A stretch of 64,000 nucleotides of DNA from NCBI RefSeq assembly GCF_030145145.1, contig NZ_JAQYWD010000029.1, positions 20,140 through 84,139 of the forward strand. The letters run 5' to 3'. The DNA is from Desulfobacula sp. (lineage in GTDB: Bacteria > Desulfobacterota > Desulfobacteria > Desulfobacterales > Desulfobacteraceae). The position numbers and the translations under genes are program-made. The notes beneath the pieces are model-generated. The model was given only the letters and a program-made list of their open reading frames with translations. It was not told the origin of the DNA and did not search any database. Below, one piece after another: positions 43,629-51,933 of the stretch (positions within the stretch are counted from its first letter, which is position 1; the number at the start of each line of letters is the position of its first letter).

Positions 43629-44405
43629 ATGAGAGTTTTTCGGCTGATTTGTCCGGTTGTTTTAATCGTCTTTTTTTCTTTTGGCGTGTCATTTGCCCAT
43701 TTCGGGATGGTGATCCCTTCAGACAATATGGTCATGCAGGACGATTCGAAAAAAATAGGTCTTCACCTGTCTTTTTCCCATCCGTTTGAAGGGGTGGGTA
43801 TGCCACTTGTCAAACCGAAAGGGTTTTGGGTGGTCAAAAAAGGGAAGCAGCAGGCGTTGAACGGAACGCTCAAAAAAATCAAGATCATGGATCATACCGC
43901 CTGGAAGGCTGAATATACCATCAAAAGACCCGGGGCATATACCTTTGTCATGGAACCTGTACCGTATTGGGAACCGGCTGAGGATTGTTTTATTATCCAT
44001 TATACAAAAACGGTGGTGGCAGCATTCGGCGACGACGAGGGGTGGGACACTGAACTGGGGTTAAAAACGGAAATTGTTCCCTTGTCTAAACCCTTTGGCC
44101 TGTATGCGGGAAACGTTTTCCAGGGAATCGTTAAACTGGATGGAAACGCCGTGCCCTATGCCGAGGTAGAAGTGGAATATTTTAACCGGGAGAAAAAAGT
44201 CCAGGCCCCCTCTGATTATATGATCACCCAGACCGTGAAGGCGGATGGAAATGGGGTATTTACCTATGCCGCGCCGGTTGCGGGCTGGTGGGGATTTGCC
44301 GCTTTAAACACATCGGATCAAAAGATGATGCAGGCCAATGAAGAAAAGGATATTGAGTTGGGGGCTGTGTTATGGGTAAAGTTTGAGAATTGGCAGGAAA
44401 AATAA
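43629..44405 (+). CDS. nikK: NikK-like periplasmic component of nickel transporter (DUF4198)
   Basis: A 258-residue secreted DUF4198 protein: signal peptide about 1-22 ending SFA before HFGM, then beta-rich domains. The mature N-terminus begins with His, and HLSFSHPFEG supplies further metal-ligand candidates. In NikKMLQO systems NikK replaces NikN as an extra component. The start at ATG 43629 follows TTAGGAGAAG; twelve upstream codons in frame lie within the terminator hairpin. The gene ends one base before nikM. Confidence 0.82.
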   Translation: MRVFRLICPVVLIVFFSFGVSFAHFGMVIPSDNMVMQDDSKKIGLHLSFSHPFEGVGMPLVKPKGFWVVKKGKQQALNGTLKKIKIMDHTAWKAEYTIKRPGAYTFVMEPVPYWEPAEDCFIIHYTKTVVAAFGDDEGWDTELGLKTEIVPLSKPFGLYAGNVFQGIVKLDGNAVPYAEVEVEYFNREKKVQAPSDYMITQTVKADGNGVFTYAAPVAGWWGFAALNTSDQKMMQANEEKDIELGAVLWVKFENWQEK

Positions 44406-44406
44406 C

Positions 44407-45012
44407 ATGCATATTTCAGAAGGCGTTCTTTCCGGTCCGGTATTGGCTGCCGGGGCCGTTATTGCCGTTGCCGGGACCAGTCTGGGGTTAAAAAAGATTG
44501 AATATGATCGCATTGTTCATGTGGCTATCCTGGCCTCTGCATTTTTTGTGGCATCCCTGATCCATGTGAACATCGGACCGGCAAGCGTCCATCTGATTTT
44601 GAACGGCATTGTGGGATTGCTGCTGGGTGTTGCCGCCTTTCCGGCTATCCTGACGGCATTGCTGCTCCAGTCGGTGTTTTTTCAATACGGCGGCCTGACA
44701 GCACTGGGGGTGAATGTGGTGGTGATGGCGGTTCCGGCAGTACTCTCCCACTACCTGTTTTTGCCGTTGCTGGGAAAATCATCCACACTGAACTTTACAG
44801 CAGGGTTCCTGGCAGGACTGTTTTCCATATTGTTTTCTTCCCTGTTGCTGGGGGCAGCCTTGTGGTTCACGAACCACAATTTTTTTGAAACCAGTTTTGC
44901 CATTATTATGGCCCATATCCCTGTCATGATCATTGAAGGCATTATCACCGGCTTCTGTGTGACATTTTTTTTAAAAGTTTACCCTGAAATTATACCGTTG
45001 AGGAAAAAATGA
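44407..45012 (+). CDS. nikM: NikM/CbiM substrate-binding membrane subunit of ECF nickel/cobalt transporter
   Basis: 201-residue inner-membrane S-component with six to seven helices. The start at 44407 gives MHISEG, the conserved N-terminus whose amino group and His2 bind the metal in this family; the frame is open eight more codons but they would destroy that site. Further conserved His residues are in VHVAI, HVNIGPASVH and near HIPVMIIEG. NikM cannot be told from CbiM by this alone, but the presence of K and L components and absence of CbiN point to nickel. Confidence 0.9.
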   Translation: MHISEGVLSGPVLAAGAVIAVAGTSLGLKKIEYDRIVHVAILASAFFVASLIHVNIGPASVHLILNGIVGLLLGVAAFPAILTALLLQSVFFQYGGLTALGVNVVVMAVPAVLSHYLFLPLLGKSSTLNFTAGFLAGLFSILFSSLLLGAALWFTNHNFFETSFAIIMAHIPVMIIEGIITGFCVTFFLKVYPEIIPLRKK

Positions 45013-45485
45013 ACATACAAAAAATACTTTTTTTAGTCGTCATTTTAGCCATCATTCCCGCCGGCCCTGCCGTTGCCCACAAGGTAATTATTTTTGCATG
45101 GGTGGAAGATGGTATGATCCATACGGAAAGCAGTTTTGGTTCAAAAAGAAAGGCCCAGAATTGTGCCATAACGGTTGTTGATGAGCAAGGCCAAGTGGTG
45201 CATACCGGTCAAACAGACCTGGACGGAAACCATTCGTTTGCTATCCCTGAAAACACGGATTCAGATCTTATCTTAACCCTTGATGCCGGCATAGGGCATC
45301 AAGCCCAATGGAAAATTCCTAAAAAAGAACTGATAACCCTTCCTTCGGTCAAGGATATCCAGACCGCCATGAAGAAAAAAGAATCCCTGGAACAGGGCCC
45401 GTCTGTTTATAAAATAATCGGTGGTATTGGTATTATTTTTCTGCTGGCCCTGGGTGTAAAATTTTTAAAAAGGAAACCATCCTGA
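45009..45485 (+). CDS. nikL: NikL-like accessory component of nickel transporter
   Basis: 158 residues: signal peptide about 1-23 ending VAHK, an Ig/carboxypeptidase-regulatory-like domain (about 24-100, with TDLDGNHSFAIPE), and a C-terminal membrane helix (about 136-152) followed by basic residues. This topology matches NikL, which takes the place of CbiN in NikKMLQO transporters. ATG at 45009 overlaps nikM by four bases, and it ends one base before nikQ. Confidence 0.78.
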   Translation: MNIQKILFLVVILAIIPAGPAVAHKVIIFAWVEDGMIHTESSFGSKRKAQNCAITVVDEQGQVVHTGQTDLDGNHSFAIPENTDSDLILTLDAGIGHQAQWKIPKKELITLPSVKDIQTAMKKKESLEQGPSVYKIIGGIGIIFLLALGVKFLKRKPS

Positions 45486-45486
45486 A

Positions 45487-46242
45487 ATGATAGAAGAAAA
45501 ATTTGCATCCGGTCAGTCTTTAATTCATCAACTGGATCCTAAAATACGCATCCTGACATCCATTGTTTTGTCCGTTGCCACAGCCCTGTGTGATCATCTA
45601 TATCTTGCCGGAATTTATTTTTTAATTTCCATTGGGTTAATCCTCATGGCCGGATTGAATGGGATGGATGTTTTGAAACGGTTAAAACCGCTTTTCTGGT
45701 TTTTACTGATGATCTGGATCATTCTGCCATTAAGCTTTGACGGAGAAACCATGGTCCGGTTGTATGGCCTGAAACTGACAGCACCCGGTGTCATCTTGTG
45801 CTGCAAAATTACCATTAAATCCATTACCATACTGCTGATATTTACGGCCCTTATTGCCACAATGACCATTGCATCCCTTGGAAACGGGCTCCATAGGATT
45901 CATGTCCCGGATAAAATGGTATTTCTCCTGCTGATGTCCTACCGCTATATATCGGTCATTGAATCAGAATATAAACGGCTTTTGCGGGCAGCAAAATTTC
46001 GGGGATTTACCCCGAAGACCAACCTGCATTCGTATAAAACCTATGCCTATCTGGCAGGGATGCTCTTTGTCAGGGCGTCGGTCAGAGCCGAAAGGGTCTA
46101 CCAGGCCATGCTGTGCCGTGGATTCAATCAAAAATTTCATACCCTTGACGTTTACCCGTCAAATAGATTAAACTCAAAATTTTTAACCGGCATATCTGTG
46201 GCAAGTTTAAGCCTTGTCATTATTGAAATTTTTTGGGTTTAA
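45487..46242 (+). CDS. nikQ: NikQ/CbiQ transmembrane subunit of ECF transporter
   Basis: 251 residues with about five membrane helices. The two cytosolic coupling helices are marked by the Ala-Arg-Gly type motifs AAKFRGF (about residue 168) and AMLCRGF (about 217), which contact the ATPase. ATG at 45487, one base after the nikL stop. It transmits ATP-driven movement to the S-component NikM. Confidence 0.92.
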   Translation: MIEEKFASGQSLIHQLDPKIRILTSIVLSVATALCDHLYLAGIYFLISIGLILMAGLNGMDVLKRLKPLFWFLLMIWIILPLSFDGETMVRLYGLKLTAPGVILCCKITIKSITILLIFTALIATMTIASLGNGLHRIHVPDKMVFLLLMSYRYISVIESEYKRLLRAAKFRGFTPKTNLHSYKTYAYLAGMLFVRASVRAERVYQAMLCRGFNQKFHTLDVYPSNRLNSKFLTGISVASLSLVIIEIFWV

Positions 46243-46244
46243 CA

Positions 46245-46976
46245 GTGAACAACATTTCCAGTATCATCAAGTTAAAAGACATTACTTATTTTTATCCGGG
46301 CTCAACGAAAAAGGTTCTGGACCACCTGGACCTTGAAATCAACCCGGGCGACCGGATTGGTATGATGGCACCCAACGGGTCCGGTAAAACCACGTTGCTG
46401 CATACGATCATGGGGCTGTGCAAACCCGCATCGGGAACCATCGCCATATTTGGGAAGGTATTAACACAGGAACGGGATTTTTTGCCGGTTCGTTCTAAAA
46501 TCGGTTTATTGTTCCAGGATTCGGATGATCAGTTGTTCTGTCCCACCGTACTGGACGATGTGGCCTTTGGACCATTGAACCTTGGATTTTCCCAGAAGGA
46601 TGCCGGTGATATCGCTAGAAATACCCTTGAAAAACTGGGGATACTCTCTTTTGAACACAGCATCACCCACCGATTGTCCGGCGGGCAGAAACGGTTGGTC
46701 GCCCTGGCGGCCGTGCTTGCCATGGCGCCTGAAGTTTTATTGCTGGACGAACCCACTGCGGGTCTGGACAACACGGTTAAGAATACATTAATCCATATCC
46801 TCAATGGTCTGGATATTTCTTACTTTGTGATTTCCCATGAATTTGATTTTGTCAAAGCCGTGACAGATAAAATATATTCCATGGAGAATGGCCGGATTTT
46901 AACCGATAATGACATCCACATTCATCGCCATGAGCATGTTCACAAATACGGAAAACAACCCCACAGTCACAAATAA
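46245..46976 (+). CDS. nikO: NikO/CbiO ATPase subunit of ECF transporter
   Basis: ABC ATPase energising the nickel transporter. Walker A APNGSGKTT (about 42-50), Q-loop LLFQDSDDQLF, signature RLSGGQKRL, Walker B EVLLLDEPTAGLD and the switch His in VISHEFD are complete. The C-terminal HIHRHEHVHKYGKQPHSH tail is a His-rich stretch common in metal transporters and may buffer nickel. I place the start at the GTG at 46245, two bases after nikQ; a TTG at 46233 would overlap nikQ. Neither has a clear ribosome site, so the start is uncertain. Confidence 0.92.
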   Translation: MNNISSIIKLKDITYFYPGSTKKVLDHLDLEINPGDRIGMMAPNGSGKTTLLHTIMGLCKPASGTIAIFGKVLTQERDFLPVRSKIGLLFQDSDDQLFCPTVLDDVAFGPLNLGFSQKDAGDIARNTLEKLGILSFEHSITHRLSGGQKRLVALAAVLAMAPEVLLLDEPTAGLDNTVKNTLIHILNGLDISYFVISHEFDFVKAVTDKIYSMENGRILTDNDIHIHRHEHVHKYGKQPHSHK

Positions 46977-47003
46977 TATATAAATTTGATAGTATGGGAA
47001 TTT

Positions 47004-47063
47004 GCATTTAGCCGTTAGCTTTCAGCTTTTCAGCTAATGGCTAAATGCTCGCGCGATAGCGCG
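47004..47063. repeat. Intergenic palindromes between nikO and hypothetical gene
   Basis: A 17-base arm pair with one mismatch (47004-47020 and 47032-47048; core TTAGCCRTTAGC) around an 11-base loop, followed by a second GC-rich hairpin GCGC...GCGC at 47050-47063. The first core recurs at 37657-37668. It could terminate both convergent genes. Confidence 0.6.
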
Positions 47064-47084
47064 CTAAGTTCAAATCGTCATGGA

Positions 47085-47510
47085 TCAGACGTTCGGTAAT
47101 AGAGCGGCAAGTTCTTTTTGAATGCAATAATAAATGTCTTCATCACTGCCGTAAATATCAATGACATCTTTGTGATTAATGAGTGTCTCCACGATAAAGG
47201 CTGTCAGGTATAAACTGGCAATGTTGGGATTTGAGACAAGGGTCCGCAACGGCGCAATCATGTAATCAATATCAAAGTCTTCTGCTTTGCACAGCGCATC
47301 CAGGCACCTGGCGATCTGATTTTCAATGCTGGATTTTGAGACAGTTTCAACCAGGCCTGCCTCAATGAGTTTCATGGAGACTTTATTGCTAAAGGCATCT
47401 ATGTTATCCCGGATGGCACTGATGGTTCGGATTCTTTCCCGTTCTTTAGAGGATTCTATTTTTGAAAGAAGCTTTGCTTCCCTGTTACCGGTATAAAAAA
47501 TTTTAGCCAT
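47085..47510 (-). CDS. Hypothetical helical protein
   Basis: Not recognised. 141 residues, mostly helical by composition, soluble, no signal peptide, two cysteines separated widely and a Lys/Arg/Glu-rich N-terminal third (SKERERIRTI). ATG at 47510 has TTAAGGATA upstream, giving good support for translation. It lies downstream of, and on the same strand as, recJ? No: recJ is upstream on the minus strand (49303-47594), so the two could share a transcript with an 83-base gap. Confidence 0.6.
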   Translation of the reverse strand: MAKIFYTGNREAKLLSKIESSKERERIRTISAIRDNIDAFSNKVSMKLIEAGLVETVSKSSIENQIARCLDALCKAEDFDIDYMIAPLRTLVSNPNIASLYLTAFIVETLINHKDVIDIYGSDEDIYYCIQKELAALLPNV

Positions 47511-47593
47511 AAACGTATCCTTAAAATATCAAAAATTATAAAATATCAATCTGTAACTATATAATAAAAACAGGTTTTTTTTCAAGCTTAAAA

Positions 47594-49303
47594 TCAGATA
47601 TCTTCGATAATTATCTGGGCAGCACTGGGTTTGAATTTGTTGATTTTGAGTTTAAAGGCAATTTTGGGGTAATACTCCGGCAGATTATCCGGATCCGTGA
47701 TGTTAAAATGAAAGGCTTCAACCCGATGGTGGGAAATGGAATCGGCTTTTTCAAGAATCATTTTTCGGTGGCTGTTTCCAATGACATGGGAAGAGACCAC
47801 ACGGATATCTTCGCACAGGAAAACCGGTTCCGGATTGGCGATCCCAAATGGTCTTAGCTGGTTCATTTCTTTGGCCAGATTGAAATTGATATCTTCAAAA
47901 TCAAGAATGTCATCAATGACCTGGGCTTTTTGAAAATCTTTTTCCGTATAAACATTTTCCATATGCCGGTTCAACCGTTGACATAGTGCGTGTAAATTGT
48001 CCTTTTTCACCGTCAGGCCCGAGGCCATGGCATGACCACCAAATTTTACAAGCAATGCTTCGCTGTCCAGGAGGGCCTTATGGATATTGATGTTATTGAT
48101 ACTTCGACCGGATCCAACGGCCTGGTCCCCGGCGCTGGACAATAAAATGACCGGGCAATAGTATTTTCTTGATAGTTTTGATGCCGCGATTCCCAAGACA
48201 CTGGGGTTCCATTTGTCATCCCATAAAAACAGCAGTTTGCTGCTTAACAATTCCGGGTTTTTTAACAGCCGGTGTTCTATGGTAAAGACGATGTCCTGCT
48301 CGATTTTCTGCCGTTTCATATTCAACTGATCCAGAAGAGATGCGGTCTTTTCCGTATTCACAATATCGGTATCCGTGAGCTGTGACACACAGATCCGGGC
48401 ATGGGCGATCCTGCCGGCGGCATTGATTCTCGGGACAAGTTTAAATGAAATATCATCTGAATCAATCTTTTTAAGGTCAACCCGGGAAATGTCAGCAAGG
48501 GATTTTAATCCAAGCCGGGTTCCCTGTTTTATCCGTTTAAGCCCTGCAATACAAAACACACGGTTTTCATGGATCAACGGCACCATATCTCCGATACTGC
48601 CGATGGCAAACAGATCCAGATAATCCAGGAGATTGGGTTCCTTGAGATTCTCCCAGAAGCCGCGTTCCCTGAAGGATTTTCTAAGGGCCATGACAAGAAA
48701 AAAAGCCACCCCCACGCCGGCAAGATGGTCTAAACCGGACCTGCAGTCTTTCCTTTTCGGGTCGATGACGGCCAGGGCCGGGGGCAGGGTGTTCCCGGGT
48801 TCATGGTGGTCGGTGATGATGACGTCAATATCTTCCAGGCTGGCCTGGGTGATGGCCTCATGGCTACTGACGCCACAGTCCACTGTAATGATCAGATCAA
48901 TATCCTGATCCAGGGCCATTTGAATATGATCCTTCTGAAGGCTGTAGCCCTCTTTTATGCGATGGGGGATATACCAGGATACATCGGCGTTGCAATATTC
49001 AAAAAAATCACTGAGCAGGGCCGTAGAGGTCACCCCATCCGCATCAAAATCACCAAAAACAAGAATTTTTTCCTTGTTTTCAACCGCGGTAAAAATACGT
49101 TCCACTGCCTTGTCCATATCCTTTAAAAGAAAAGGATCGGTGAGGTTATTAAAATCTGGATTTAAAAAGGAGCGGGCATCTTCTACCGTTGCAATCCCCC
49201 TGGTTGACAGCAGTTTTGCCAAAATAGGATGGCAGTCCAATCCTTTGGTTAACCGGTCAATGGTTTCCTGATCCGGCTCAACATATGTCAGTAGGGTATT
49301 CAT
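47594..49303 (-). CDS. recJ: Single-stranded-DNA-specific exonuclease RecJ
   Basis: 5'-3' ssDNA exonuclease of recombination and mismatch repair. 569 residues, near the 577 of E. coli. The DHH phosphoesterase motifs are present: VFGDFDADGVTSTALL (about 80-95, motif I), VDCGVSSHEAI (about 141), VIITDHHEPG (about 160, DHH) and AINPKR-like VIDPKR (about 178). The DHHA1 segment includes GSGRSINNINI and FGGHAMASGLTV, then an OB fold. ATG at 49303 lacks a clear Shine-Dalgarno and sits in AT-rich DNA, so it may rely on S1. It is divergent from the DUF4911-miaB-map operon. Confidence 0.94.
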   Translation of the reverse strand: MNTLLTYVEPDQETIDRLTKGLDCHPILAKLLSTRGIATVEDARSFLNPDFNNLTDPFLLKDMDKAVERIFTAVENKEKILVFGDFDADGVTSTALLSDFFEYCNADVSWYIPHRIKEGYSLQKDHIQMALDQDIDLIITVDCGVSSHEAITQASLEDIDVIITDHHEPGNTLPPALAVIDPKRKDCRSGLDHLAGVGVAFFLVMALRKSFRERGFWENLKEPNLLDYLDLFAIGSIGDMVPLIHENRVFCIAGLKRIKQGTRLGLKSLADISRVDLKKIDSDDISFKLVPRINAAGRIAHARICVSQLTDTDIVNTEKTASLLDQLNMKRQKIEQDIVFTIEHRLLKNPELLSSKLLFLWDDKWNPSVLGIAASKLSRKYYCPVILLSSAGDQAVGSGRSINNINIHKALLDSEALLVKFGGHAMASGLTVKKDNLHALCQRLNRHMENVYTEKDFQKAQVIDDILDFEDINFNLAKEMNQLRPFGIANPEPVFLCEDIRVVSSHVIGNSHRKMILEKADSISHHRVEAFHFNITDPDNLPEYYPKIAFKLKINKFKPSAAQIIIEDI

Positions 49304-49396
49304 ATCAATATAAAAAATGTATATAAGTAAACCTTCAGAAAGTCAAATTGCATCTGCTGATTCTTTCCTTTCTTTGCTGAGGGAGTTTTTAATTGT

Positions 49397-49424
49397 TTGA
49401 ACTTTTTAACAATGGTGATATAAT
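49397..49424 (+). promoter_or_regulatory. Sigma-70 promoter for DUF4911-miaB-map
   Basis: TTGAAC (49397-49402), 16-base spacer, perfect TATAAT (49419-49424); predicted start about 30 bases before the DUF4911 ATG. Confidence 0.6.
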
Positions 49425-49459
49425 AACAGGTTTTAAACAAAGATATAACTGGAAACCAT

Positions 49460-49669
49460 ATGCGAACGGTTCATAAAGAATATCGGGTGGATAAAACCAA
49501 AATCGGATTCATCCGGTTTATTTTTGAGGCCCATGAAGGGGTCGCAATTGCCACCACCCTGGATGCTAAAACGGGTCATATCAGGCTTGCCATTGCACCG
49601 GAGCGGTTGGAAACTGCCCAGATGATCATTGAAGACTTAAAAAGGGATTTTATGTTTGATGAAGTATAG
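49460..49669 (+). CDS. DUF4911 family protein
   Basis: 69 residues, no membrane segment, matching the small DUF4911 family (VDKTKIGFIRFIFEAHEGVA..., ending near a conserved acidic helix). Members often precede miaB in deltaproteobacteria and no function is established; the small alpha/beta size suggests an RNA- or metabolite-binding domain, which is a guess. ATG at 49460 has GGAAACC. Its 3' end overlaps miaB by 14 bases, so the two are coupled. Confidence 0.75.
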   Translation: MRTVHKEYRVDKTKIGFIRFIFEAHEGVAIATTLDAKTGHIRLAIAPERLETAQMIIEDLKRDFMFDEV

Positions 49670-51026
49670 CGGATATGCTTATATATATACCATTGGCTGC
49701 CAGATGAATGTTTACGATTCTGAAAAACTGGGGTTGATTCTGAATTCATATGGATTTGAAAGAACCGACGATGTGCATAAAGCTGATATTGTGGTCTGCA
49801 ATACCTGCTCGATCCGGCACAAGGCTGAAGAAAAAGCCTTCAGTTTTTTGGGCAGGTTCGCCAAAATTAAAAAGAAAAAGCCCGGTTTGATTGTCGTCAT
49901 GGCCGGGTGTGTGGCACAACAGGAGGGTGAACGAGCATTTGTACGGCTTCCCTATCTTGATATTGTTCTGGGTACCCAGGCCTTTTCAAGGTTTGGGCAG
50001 CATATTGATGCGATTAAATCCGGTCAACGAAGAGTGGTGGATACACGAGATGCCCCCATGATTTATGAAGCCCTGCCCGAGACCGCCTGTATGGATGAAA
50101 ATAAAATTTCCAGATTTGTCACGATTATGCAGGGATGTGAGAATTTTTGTACCTATTGTGTGGTGCCCTATGTCCGGGGCCGGGAAAGAAGCCGTACCCC
50201 GGAAAAAATTGTCCAGGAGATTCGCCTGCTGGCCGAATCCGGTGTCAAGGAAGTGACCCTTTTGGGCCAGAATGTGAATTCCTACGGGCAGAAAGAAGGG
50301 GAGATTTCCTTTCCTGAGCTTTTGTTCCGGGTCAATGACATCAACGGCATCCAACGGATACGATTTGCCACGTCCCATCCCAAAGACCTTTCCGTGGACC
50401 TGATGGTTGCCATCCGGGACCTGGATAAAGTGTGCAACCACCTGCATCTGCCGGTACAGTCCGGATCAAATCATATCCTTCGCAAGATGAACCGGGGATA
50501 TACCCGGGAAACATACCTTGACCGGATTTTTAATTTGAAAAAACACTGCCCTGATATTGCGCTTTCAACGGATATCATCGTTGGTTTTCCCTCGGAAACC
50601 CGGGAAGATTTTAATGACACCCTGGATCTGTTGCGAGAGATTGAATTTGATTCCCTGTATGCCTTTGCGTATTCGGATCGATCCTCCGCACCTGCAGCCA
50701 GGTTTCCTCACCAGGTTGATGAGACGGAAAAACGGGACAGGTTAAACCATTTATTGGAAATACAGGAACGCTATACAGAACAAAAAAACACAGGCCTGGT
50801 TGGGAAAACCCTGGACGTCCTTGTTGAGGGGACGAGTGAAAAAAAACGAGAAGGATTTGATCCCGTCCAAGAACATATGGAACAGATGACCGGAAGAAGT
50901 GAGTCCAATAAAGTGGTGCATTTCCCATCCGACCAAGCCAATATAGGCGATATGATTAAAATTAGAATTAAAAATGCATATCCCCATTCATTGTGGGGGT
51001 ATCCTCTGGAGCTTGAGACCAAATGA
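49656..51026 (+). CDS. miaB: tRNA-2-methylthio-N6-dimethylallyladenosine synthase
   Basis: Radical SAM methylthiotransferase that adds a methylthio group to i6A37 of tRNAs reading UNN codons. Three N-terminal cluster cysteines (C15, C51 and C85) and the radical SAM CxxxCxxC (C161, C165, C168 in GCENFCTYC) are in place. A C-terminal TRAM domain covers about 385-450. Length 456 is typical. ATG at 49656 lies inside the end of the DUF4911 gene; the map start overlaps its own stop. Confidence 0.96.
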   Translation: MMKYSGYAYIYTIGCQMNVYDSEKLGLILNSYGFERTDDVHKADIVVCNTCSIRHKAEEKAFSFLGRFAKIKKKKPGLIVVMAGCVAQQEGERAFVRLPYLDIVLGTQAFSRFGQHIDAIKSGQRRVVDTRDAPMIYEALPETACMDENKISRFVTIMQGCENFCTYCVVPYVRGRERSRTPEKIVQEIRLLAESGVKEVTLLGQNVNSYGQKEGEISFPELLFRVNDINGIQRIRFATSHPKDLSVDLMVAIRDLDKVCNHLHLPVQSGSNHILRKMNRGYTRETYLDRIFNLKKHCPDIALSTDIIVGFPSETREDFNDTLDLLREIEFDSLYAFAYSDRSSAPAARFPHQVDETEKRDRLNHLLEIQERYTEQKNTGLVGKTLDVLVEGTSEKKREGFDPVQEHMEQMTGRSESNKVVHFPSDQANIGDMIKIRIKNAYPHSLWGYPLELETK

Positions 51027-51904
51027 AAAATAAATCTGTTAAGATCGGACCCAATACGCTTTGCCCCTGCGGAAGCGGTAAAAAATATAAAAATTGTTGT
51101 CGCAACAAAAAAATAGAAGTCAGCATTAAAGAAGAATACAAACGCCGATATGACATCCATTTGAAAGACCCGGATCAGATCCAGGGCATTAGAAAATGTG
51201 GTGACCTGCTCATATCCATTCTCAACAAGGTTGAGCAGATGATCAAACCCGGGCTCAAGACAGACGATATTAATACGTTTGTTCATGAAGAAACCATCAA
51301 GGCCGGTGCGGTTCCGGCACCATTACATTACAAGGGCTTTCCGAAAAGTGTCTGTGTGTCGGTCAATGATGTCATCTGTCACGGCATACCCGGTGATCGT
51401 GTGTTAACGGATGGGGATATTGTCAATGTGGATATTACCCCCATCCTTGATGGGTATTATGCCGATGCCAGCAAAACGTTTTTCGTGGGAACACCCACTG
51501 AACAAGGAAAAAAAATTGTCAGCGTGGCGTCTGAATCCTTAAAAAGAGGGATTGAGGTCATGGCCCCGGGGGTAACATTGGGGGATATCGGCTATGCCAT
51601 TCAAAGCTATGCAGAGTCCCAGGGATGTTCTGTGGTTAGAGAGTTTGTCGGCCATGGCGTGGGCATTGATTTCCATGAGCAACCCCAGGTGCTCCATTTC
51701 GGCACCAGAGGGAAAGGCATTCCCCTGGCTCCCGGCATGGTGATCACCATTGAGCCCATGATCAACCTGGGTAAAAGAGATCTCCATGTACTGGAAGATC
51801 GGTGGACCGCGGTCACCAATGACGGGTCCTTGTCTGCACAGTTTGAGCAGACCCTGCTGGTCACGGAAACAGGATGGGAAAGTTTGACCCCTTATGCCCT
51901 TTAA
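51023..51904 (+). CDS. map: Methionine aminopeptidase with N-terminal SEC-C zinc motif
   Basis: Removes initiator Met from nascent chains. An N-terminal SEC-C module (C14, C16, C25, C26) is followed by a type I MetAP domain of about 250 residues. Metal ligands fit the family pattern: D in VNVDITP, D in YYADASKTF, H in FVGHGVG, E in TIEPMI and the last E near the end in FEQTLLVTE; the substrate His is H118 region (ICHGIPG). SEC-C is known to help binding at the ribosome. ATG at 51023 overlaps the miaB stop by four bases. Confidence 0.94.
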   Translation: MKNKSVKIGPNTLCPCGSGKKYKNCCRNKKIEVSIKEEYKRRYDIHLKDPDQIQGIRKCGDLLISILNKVEQMIKPGLKTDDINTFVHEETIKAGAVPAPLHYKGFPKSVCVSVNDVICHGIPGDRVLTDGDIVNVDITPILDGYYADASKTFFVGTPTEQGKKIVSVASESLKRGIEVMAPGVTLGDIGYAIQSYAESQGCSVVREFVGHGVGIDFHEQPQVLHFGTRGKGIPLAPGMVITIEPMINLGKRDLHVLEDRWTAVTNDGSLSAQFEQTLLVTETGWESLTPYAL

Positions 51905-51926
51905 CCGCCGGCAAAGGGGGCGGTTT
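51903..51926. terminator. Small hairpin between convergent map and radical SAM genes
   Basis: AACCGCC (51903-51909) pairs with GGCGGTT (51919-51925), GC-rich, short T-run. It sits between the two opposing stops and could end both transcripts. Confidence 0.45.
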
Positions 51927-51933
51927 GATCCTG

